From: Elusimicrobiota bacterium
GTDB lineage: Bacteria; Ratteibacteria; UBA8468; B48-G9; JAFGKM01
DNA: 7,068 nucleotides
Reading direction: 5' to 3'
Assembly (NCBI GenBank): GCA_012515635.1
Contig: JAAYXZ010000124.1
Coordinates: 1-7,068 of the forward strand
Both the position numbers and the translations under genes were made by a program. Under the pieces are notes generated by a model, which was given only the letters and a program-made list of their open reading frames with translations, was not told the origin of the DNA and did no database searches. Below are positions 1 to 4,694 of this stretch, piece after piece (the first letter of the stretch is position 1; each line of letters opens with the position of its first letter).

Positions 1-367
1 AAAGTTGTACGGTTACCTCACCTTTCTCCTCTTCTATATCCACATAATCATTAAGAACACTCTTTATCTTTGTGCCGCTTAAGATTAAAAAGACATTCTC
101 CTCAGGATTATCAAAGAACCCTTTTAATAATTTACAATCTTCTAAATTTATCCCTTCACAGTTTTTTATATGAATAAGTTTTTTACTTGAAAAGAGCGGA
201 AACACCAAAGCATCTTCAAGGAGTGTTTTTATGAGAACATCATCCGCAAAAACGGTCTGCACCCCCTCTTTCGGTATCTTATGTTCCGCTATAAGGCATT
301 GTTTTATCTCTTCTGTTTGCCCAGGGTTATTAAGTATTATATGGTTATCTGTCTCACTTCTTTTCAT
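1..367 (-). CDS. holA: DNA polymerase III delta subunit (HolA-like), N-terminal part, cut by left edge
   Basis: An open frame of 122 codons runs leftward from an ATG at 367-365 to the window edge without a stop, so the C-terminal two thirds is missing. HolA is the clamp-loader subunit that opens the beta sliding clamp. The visible part fits the N-terminal domain pattern: a beta strand (HIILNN, residues 9-14), a helix, VFADD (39-43), the diagnostic run around LVFPLFSSKKLIHIKNCEG (54-72), a helix, then DNPEENVFLILSG (86-98). The family pattern here is a leucine-rich helix, 'LF..rrLv.v.n' and 'p.n..lil', from memory. The usual glycine/acidic loop after the first strand is replaced by NNPGQTEE, so the copy is divergent. 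The ATG overlaps the lptE stop as ATGA, with purine-rich AGAGAGAAG just upstream, which indicates translational coupling. The lptE-holA order is the same as in E. coli and strengthens the call. Confidence 0.75.
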   Translation of the reverse strand, partial: MKRSETDNHIILNNPGQTEEIKQCLIAEHKIPKEGVQTVFADDVLIKTLLEDALVFPLFSSKKLIHIKNCEGINLEDCKLLKGFFDNPEENVFLILSGTKIKSVLNDYVDIEEEKGEVTVQL

Positions 368-846
368 CTTCTCTCTACCAATAAAAAATATATCTTTGAC
401 GCCAAATTTTTGGAGATATCCTCCAAAATGCGCTCCTCATCATAATCCTTTCCCAGTGATACAGGAACGCTCTCCGCTATCATATCTGTAAAAACAACCT
501 TATCGTTCCCCAAAAGAACCACCTCCGCTTCTATCAAAAACCTTGCAACAACTATCTCTCTGGTCTTTTCCCCCGAAAAAAACAGGGGGCTCCTATCCCA
601 CTTGTTAATCTTAACATTCAAAGTATATTCCGCATCTTCAGGGTGTTTAACCAATTGATATTCAGGGTACTCTATAAACACATCCCTTAATGCATTAGCA
701 AGATAGATATCCGCAAGCGGCCGAAAAGATTGATTTATAACAGGACTGACAAAGACCTTTGTTTTAGAACTTCCCAAAAATTTATAACCACATCCGCTCA
801 AAAAGAGAGAGATGCTAATTATTACCAGAAAGTTTCTTGTGCGCAT
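364..846 (-). CDS. lptE: LPS-assembly lipoprotein LptE-like
   Basis: The product is about 160 residues, normal for LptE, the outer-membrane lipoprotein that plugs the LptD barrel in the last step of LPS export. From the ATG at 846 there is a clean lipoprotein signal peptide: MRTRN, a hydrophobic core FLVIISISLF, then lipobox LSGC with Cys19 to be lipidated, followed by GYKF, the typical start of mature LptE. The mature part has the family's alternation: VFVSPVINQSF (strand with 'pv.N'), LADIYLANALRDVF (helix), EDAEYTLNVKINKWDRSPLFF ('AD y.l.g.i'), a strand EAEVVLL, and a C-terminal helix NLASKIYFLLVERR. An in-frame ATG at 855 (MAKMRTRN) is equally possible. The frame stays open up to 930, but that would put a long hydrophilic leader before the signal peptide. 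The 5' end overlaps bamD and no strong Shine-Dalgarno is visible, so translation probably depends on reading through from bamD. The stop TGA overlaps the holA start. Confidence 0.82.
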   Translation of the reverse strand: MRTRNFLVIISISLFLSGCGYKFLGSSKTKVFVSPVINQSFRPLADIYLANALRDVFIEYPEYQLVKHPEDAEYTLNVKINKWDRSPLFFSGEKTREIVVARFLIEAEVVLLGNDKVVFTDMIAESVPVSLGKDYDEERILEDISKNLASKIYFLLVERR

Positions 847-1735
847 CTTTGCCATAATTTGTATCCGGATAATTTTCGGCAAGAATACTGTAATAGTATT
901 TAGCCGATTCCCATTTTCCCGACTTTTCATAATGAGAAGCTATCTCGTTATACTTTTTCGCTTCTCTTTCCATTAACTTGTTTTTTATTTTTATTATCTC
1001 ATCAATATAAACACTATCCCGATAAAGCGACAGGTATGTCTCTATCTTTTTTCTAACGCCGTCATATTGTTTTATATCCGTTGAGACCTCAGGAATTGCA
1101 AGAAACTCAGTTTTTATAAGATAAAACTGCGCTTCCGCAAGAACAGATGAACTGGCGCTCTTCATTATAATATTAGAGAATGTCTCTTTTGCCTTCTTAT
1201 ATTCTTTGTTCTCCAAATAAAATTTTCCCAAATCCATTGCCCGCTTATATGTGTCTTCCGCATACGGATGGTTCTCTATCACAGTGGCAAGCATCTCCCC
1301 TCTCTCTATCTTGCGCTCTTTAAGCACAAGCCATCCTGAACCCTTTGCTATCTCTTCCTCCGCTATATCCGCCTGCCTGTTTATCGTCTCCATAAGCAAA
1401 GGAGACGAAGGATATTTGTCCACTATTCTCTGATAAGAATCAAACGCCCTTTTATTCTCTCCCCTTGACCTGTATATCTCTCCGGCAATAAAACAGGAAG
1501 AAGAAGCATATTCCGAATCAGGATAGTGCTTTACAAGTTTTTCGTGCTCCAGCAGGGCGCCTCCTGTATTACCTTCTTTTCTTAATTGTTCTGCAAATTC
1601 AAACTGTTCTTTGGGCGTGCCCTGCACCGCATATTTTGGGTTTAGCCATTTGCCTGTTTGAGGTGTCCATTCCCAGAAGGCAAAGCAGTTTAAGGATATA
1701 ACTACTGAAAGAAATAATATTAGTTTATATCTCAC
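815..1735 (-). CDS. bamD: BamD-like outer-membrane assembly factor, TPR protein
   Basis: This is a 306-residue secreted protein built from tetratricopeptide-like helical repeats, resembling BamD/YfiO, the BAM-complex partner of BamA that helps insert outer-membrane barrels. Residues 1-19 form a signal peptide (MRYK, hydrophobic core, C-F-A before Phe20). The mature end FWEWTPQTGKW is followed by helical repeats at about 42-75, 77-110, 160-195 and 261-297, several closing with the 'YP.s.y' turn (HYPDSEYA, KYPSSPL, HPYAEDT, NYPDTNYG), as in BamD. It is slightly longer than E. coli BamD. Cys17 is preceded by SLN rather than a proper lipobox, so lipid anchoring is doubtful. The start is GTG at 1735-1733, chosen because AGGAGG lies 5 bases upstream (1746-1741) and the signal peptide begins exactly there; an ATG two bases earlier is followed at once by TGA. 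It is the first gene of the operon with lptE and holA. It could be another TPR lipoprotein or a CpoB-like protein, but BamD fits best. Confidence 0.78.
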   Translation of the reverse strand: MRYKLILFLSVVISLNCFAFWEWTPQTGKWLNPKYAVQGTPKEQFEFAEQLRKEGNTGGALLEHEKLVKHYPDSEYASSSCFIAGEIYRSRGENKRAFDSYQRIVDKYPSSPLLMETINRQADIAEEEIAKGSGWLVLKERKIERGEMLATVIENHPYAEDTYKRAMDLGKFYLENKEYKKAKETFSNIIMKSASSSVLAEAQFYLIKTEFLAIPEVSTDIKQYDGVRKKIETYLSLYRDSVYIDEIIKIKNKLMEREAKKYNEIASHYEKSGKWESAKYYYSILAENYPDTNYGKDAHKKLSGNN

Positions 1736-1740
1736 ATTGT

Positions 1741-1746
1741 CCTCCT
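1741..1746 (-). promoter_or_regulatory. Strong Shine-Dalgarno for bamD GTG start
   Basis: The leftward strand reads AGGAGG, then ACAAT, then GTG. The perfect anti-16S core 5 bases before the GTG decides the start of the bamD-like gene. The same site sits only 3 bases from an overlapping ATG whose next codon is TGA. Confidence 0.8.
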
Positions 1747-1757
1747 ATCTCTTAGTT

Positions 1758-1786
1758 ATTATACCACATCACTCCTGAAACAATAT
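1758..1786 (-). promoter_or_regulatory. Sigma-70-type promoter for the bamD-lptE-holA operon
   Basis: On the leftward strand there is a perfect extended -10, TGGTATAAT (TG at 1766-1765, TATAAT at 1763-1758). The hexamer at the ideal 17-base distance is ATATTG (1786-1781), a poor -35. A better-looking TTGTTT at 1783-1778 would leave only 14 bases. The extended TG usually compensates for a weak -35. Transcription would start near 1751, giving a leader of about 15 bases that contains just the Shine-Dalgarno. This was identified by eye only. Confidence 0.6.
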
Positions 1787-1803
1787 AAAAAAACAGGATA
1801 TTT

Positions 1804-1832
1804 TTGCAACTCGTCTTTTTATACAATATAAT
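1804..1832 (+). promoter_or_regulatory. Sigma-70-type promoter for the sugar kinase
   Basis: TTGCAA at 1804-1809 and a perfect TATAAT at 1827-1832 are separated by exactly 17 bases. Transcription would start near 1839-1840, about 30 bases before the kinase ATG. The two divergent -10 boxes lie about 64 bases apart, so the two promoters sit back to back in the only sizeable intergenic region of the window. Confidence 0.65.
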
Positions 1833-1856
1833 ATTAAACCTAAGGAGACTTGAAAC

Positions 1857-1863
1857 AGGAGGG
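1857..1863 (+). promoter_or_regulatory. Shine-Dalgarno for the sugar kinase, with a second purine-rich site upstream
   Basis: AGGAGGG lies 7 bases (counted from the AGGAGG core) before the ATG at 1870 and fixes that start. A second site, AAGGAG at 1842-1847, lies 15 bases further upstream, too far to serve the same ATG directly. Confidence 0.75.
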
Positions 1864-1869
1864 CAAAAG

Positions 1870-2943
1870 ATGAAATTGAGAGAGAATAGCAAATATGCAT
1901 TGCTTGTTCCCACAAGCATGGGTATCAGAATTACCCCCGTCAACAATCAACCGACTCACAGCAGTGATACCTTTATAATGCAAACAACAAGCGCTGAATC
2001 CAATGTGGCAAGTATAAGCGCTCACCTTGGACTGCCCGTTAAGGTGCTTACCGCGCTCGTCAAGGGAAGCCCTATCGCGCGGATTATAAAAGAGAACCTG
2101 AAGAGCAGGGGAATGGATATAGAAGCGTCAGAAGTACCGCAAGGCGGTCCTTGGGGTTACAGACACCAGTTTAATATCGCTGATTCGGGCTATGGTTCAC
2201 GCGGTCCAAGGGTATGGAACGACAGAGCGGGAGAAGTGGGGAGAACTTTAAGCGTTGCGGATTTTGACCTTGAAAGAATCTTTGGAAAAGAAGGCGTAAA
2301 AGTTATGCATATGTCTGGACTGTTTGCTGCTCTTTCCCCTGAAACAGGGCAGTTCTGCCTTGAACTATCCAAGATAGCCAAAAGACACGGAACACGTATC
2401 TCTTTTGATTTAAACCACAGGGCTTCGTTCTGGAAAAACAGGGAGACAGAACTAAGGGATATATTCCTTAAAATAGCAGGGGTGGCGGATATACTCATCG
2501 GCAATGAAGAGGACTTTCAACTTTGTCTCGGCATTGAAGGTCCAAAACCCGGTGGTAAAAACATAAAAGCGCAGATAGATGCATTTAAAGAGATGATATC
2601 CAGAGTAAAAAAATCTTTTCCTAACAATGAAGTATATGCCACAACCCTCAGAGAAGTGGTAAGCGCGAATAAACATCTTTGGGGCGCAATTATGTCTGTC
2701 GGTTCTGATTGGTTTGTAGTGGAACCGCGCGAGATAGGAGTCCTTGACAGAATCGGCGGCGGAGACGCCTTTGTCGGAGGGACACTATACAGCATCCTAA
2801 AGGGCTGGGACCCTGAAAAGTGTCTTCAGTTCGGATGGGCTTGCGGAGCATTGGTAGTAACCCTTTTAACCGATTACGGGCAACCGCTCAATGAGGAAGA
2901 GATTTGGAGTATCTGGGAAGGAAACGCTCGAGTAAAAAGATAA
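1870..2943 (+). CDS. PfkB-family sugar kinase, probable 2-keto-3-deoxygluconate (KDG) kinase
   Basis: This is a 357-residue ribokinase-fold cytosolic kinase that should transfer phosphate from ATP to a sugar or sugar acid. The hallmark anion-hole motif DRIGGGDAFVGG is at 293-304, with Asp299 as the expected catalytic base (the usual form is DTxGAGD). Other KDG-kinase-like landmarks are ESNVASISAHLG (43-54), GSRGPRVWNDRA (109-120, like the R..vvYDRA segment), MHMSGLFAALSP (147-156), SFDLNHRASFW (178-188) and ILIGNEEDF (208-216). The TAA stop is at 2941-2943. The start at 1870 is chosen over in-frame upstream codons because of the AGGAGGG site; the TTG at 1804 falls in the -35 box. Departures from the family: the GG that normally precedes E-x-N-V-A is TSA here, and the motif has GGGD for GAGD. 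The gene stands alone between leftward genes, so no pathway neighbour confirms the substrate. KDG kinase is the best guess; another PfkB sugar kinase is possible. Confidence 0.72.
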   Translation: MKLRENSKYALLVPTSMGIRITPVNNQPTHSSDTFIMQTTSAESNVASISAHLGLPVKVLTALVKGSPIARIIKENLKSRGMDIEASEVPQGGPWGYRHQFNIADSGYGSRGPRVWNDRAGEVGRTLSVADFDLERIFGKEGVKVMHMSGLFAALSPETGQFCLELSKIAKRHGTRISFDLNHRASFWKNRETELRDIFLKIAGVADILIGNEEDFQLCLGIEGPKPGGKNIKAQIDAFKEMISRVKKSFPNNEVYATTLREVVSANKHLWGAIMSVGSDWFVVEPREIGVLDRIGGGDAFVGGTLYSILKGWDPEKCLQFGWACGALVVTLLTDYGQPLNEEEIWSIWEGNARVKR

Positions 2944-2968
2944 GAGATACATCCCCATAAAAAAGGGG

Positions 2969-4666
2969 TTATTGTAGGCGGTTAATCTCATCCCTTTCAA
3001 AACGGGGAAACCTATCTTTTATGCCGCCTTTTCTGCACCAGACACCATCGTCTTTCTCTGATGTCTCTCCTATAATCTGCATCTTTATCTTTCTTTTCTT
3101 GCAAAAATCCGTTAATTCTCTCTCTTTATCTTTCCCTATTATCCCCACAACACAACCCGAAGATATAATCCCCAAAGGGTCAAGATTGAATATTTCACAA
3201 AACTTCACAGCGGGTGAATAAAACATCAGTTTTTCAGGATAAATCAACAACCCTGTATTATTCGCCTCTGCCATCTCATATAGCGCTGTAGATATTCCCC
3301 CTTCTGTCGGGTCATGCATATACTTTATATCAAAGTTCTCCCATAAAATACGGGCTTCGTTAAATACGCTTATCCCGGGGTATAAGACCGCATCTTTAAC
3401 CCTGTTAATATATCTTTCAGAAAAAAACTTTTTAAGTTCTTCATACTTTTCTCTTGCTATAATGGACGCCCCCTCTATTCCTATCTCCTTTACAAGAAAT
3501 ACGCTGTCTCCTTCCCTTATCTTCTTTCTTTTCATTTTTTTTATCGGTTCACCCAACATTAACCCCACCGCAATCGGACGGGTAATCCCGCTTACTATCT
3601 CGGTATGCCCGCCTACCCATCTTATATTGAACTTTCCGCACTCCTTGCTTATATGGGAAAACACTCTTTCTATATCAGGAAAGACAGTATCTTCAGGGAA
3701 CAAAAGAACAGCCAGAAAATGTGAAGGCACCCCTCTCATCATTGCAATATCATTAACGTTAATATTGACCAGATAAAAACCGATATCTTCAGAGGTAAGT
3801 ATTATCGGGTCGGTCTTTGCAAGCACAACCTTATCCTTTACCTTGAAAATAGCGCAATCAATACCCACACCTGGTTTTGCTATCACACCTTTATCTGTGA
3901 TAGTGTATTTTTTGAGAAGATATCTCAACAGCATATTCGGGAGTTTACCCGCAGGAAACCCCTTTGCTCCGATAATATATTTCATTTCACTTAAGTTCTC
4001 TATAACAAAACAAGCCCCCTCCCTGATGAAATCCTTTGCCGGTATAGCGCTGTTTTTCAGCCCTACACTCAATATCCCTGAATCTCTCCCTGCCCTGACA
4101 TCAAAGAGATGGTCTCCTACAAGAATAACCTCATTCTTTTTTAATCCCAAAAGTTTTAAACACTCCTCAATATGGGAGATATCCGGCTTGACCTTTCTTA
4201 CATCATCTCTTGCAAGCAATACATCATAAGGTATGCCGAATCTGTTTATAACACTCTCCACAACAGCCCTGCAATTTCTTGTAATTATTCCGATTTTTAT
4301 CTCTTTTTCCCTTAATGTGCTGAGTAAATCCATAGTATCTTTCGGTATATCCGTATGTTTTGACGCCCTTATCTCCTCTTCCCTTAAAATCCTATGCCCT
4401 ATCTCATAAAACTCCCGTCCTTTCCCGCCATCAAGTTTTTTAATCCTTTCAAGCAATTCAAGTATGGGAAGATTTGACTTCAATTTCTTCAAACCACATC
4501 TATCCGCCTCTCTTAATATCTTTTCCTTTATTTTCTTAAAATCAATGGATAGTGTCACAAGAGTGCCATCAAAATCAAATATAACACCCTTCACTCCGGT
4601 TTTTATATCCTTTTTTGTATTATGTTCAGCGCTTGGCATTCTGCTCTCTCTTTCTTGCCTGTCCAT
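2969..4666 (-). CDS. Fusion: HAD-superfamily phosphatase + AIR-synthase/HypE-like ATP-binding domain
   Basis: This is a 565-residue cytosolic protein of two enzymes in one frame. The HAD half (about 25-232) has the complete catalytic set: VIFDFDGTLV with nucleophile Asp31 and Asp33, IITRN with Thr129, the Lys of KVKPD (Lys160), and VGDHLFDVRAG with Asp185 and Asp189. A helical cap lies between motifs I and II, as in phosphoglycolate-phosphatase-like enzymes. The second half is PurM/SelD/HypE/ThiL-like: the N-terminal AIRS subdomain (about 240-372) with PGVGIDCAIF, LAKTDPIIL, NINVNDIAMMRG and VGGHTEIV, then the AIRS-C subdomain (about 384-540) with GIEGASIIA and HDPTEGGISTALYEMAEA, closest by eye to HypE. 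The C-terminal cysteine of HypE is absent. The substrate is unknown. The gene follows polA by 28 bases and is probably co-transcribed. The ATG at 4666 has no real Shine-Dalgarno; the in-frame ATG at 4639, preceded by AAGAAAGAGAGAG, may be the true start and loses nothing of either domain. Confidence 0.8.
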   Translation of the reverse strand: MDRQERESRMPSAEHNTKKDIKTGVKGVIFDFDGTLVTLSIDFKKIKEKILREADRCGLKKLKSNLPILELLERIKKLDGGKGREFYEIGHRILREEEIRASKHTDIPKDTMDLLSTLREKEIKIGIITRNCRAVVESVINRFGIPYDVLLARDDVRKVKPDISHIEECLKLLGLKKNEVILVGDHLFDVRAGRDSGILSVGLKNSAIPAKDFIREGACFVIENLSEMKYIIGAKGFPAGKLPNMLLRYLLKKYTITDKGVIAKPGVGIDCAIFKVKDKVVLAKTDPIILTSEDIGFYLVNINVNDIAMMRGVPSHFLAVLLFPEDTVFPDIERVFSHISKECGKFNIRWVGGHTEIVSGITRPIAVGLMLGEPIKKMKRKKIREGDSVFLVKEIGIEGASIIAREKYEELKKFFSERYINRVKDAVLYPGISVFNEARILWENFDIKYMHDPTEGGISTALYEMAEANNTGLLIYPEKLMFYSPAVKFCEIFNLDPLGIISSGCVVGIIGKDKERELTDFCKKRKIKMQIIGETSEKDDGVWCRKGGIKDRFPRFERDEINRLQ

Positions 4667-4694
4667 CCCAATCTATTGAAAAGAAGACAAGATG

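Noticed and set aside
847..930. Longer lptE start giving a 28-residue extension
   Set aside because: It would put a hydrophilic segment before the lipoprotein signal peptide and increase the overlap with bamD to over 110 bases.
1804..1869. Longer sugar kinase reading frame starting at TTG 1804
   Set aside because: The TTG belongs to the -35 box and would lie upstream of the predicted transcript start; the ATG at 1870 has a strong Shine-Dalgarno.
2953..2968. Possible bidirectional terminator (CCCC, A/T-rich loop, GGGG) between the convergent kinase and HAD-AIRS genes
   Set aside because: The stem is only four base pairs, cannot be extended, and is not followed by a proper T-run on either strand; the position is suggestive but the structure is too weak to call.
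3843..4229. Rightward open frame of 128 codons opposite the HAD-AIRS gene
   Set aside because: It is antisense to a well-supported coding region, has no ribosome site or recognisable family, and reflects the skewed codon use of the gene on the other strand. Similar antisense frames opposite polA and bamD were rejected for the same reason.
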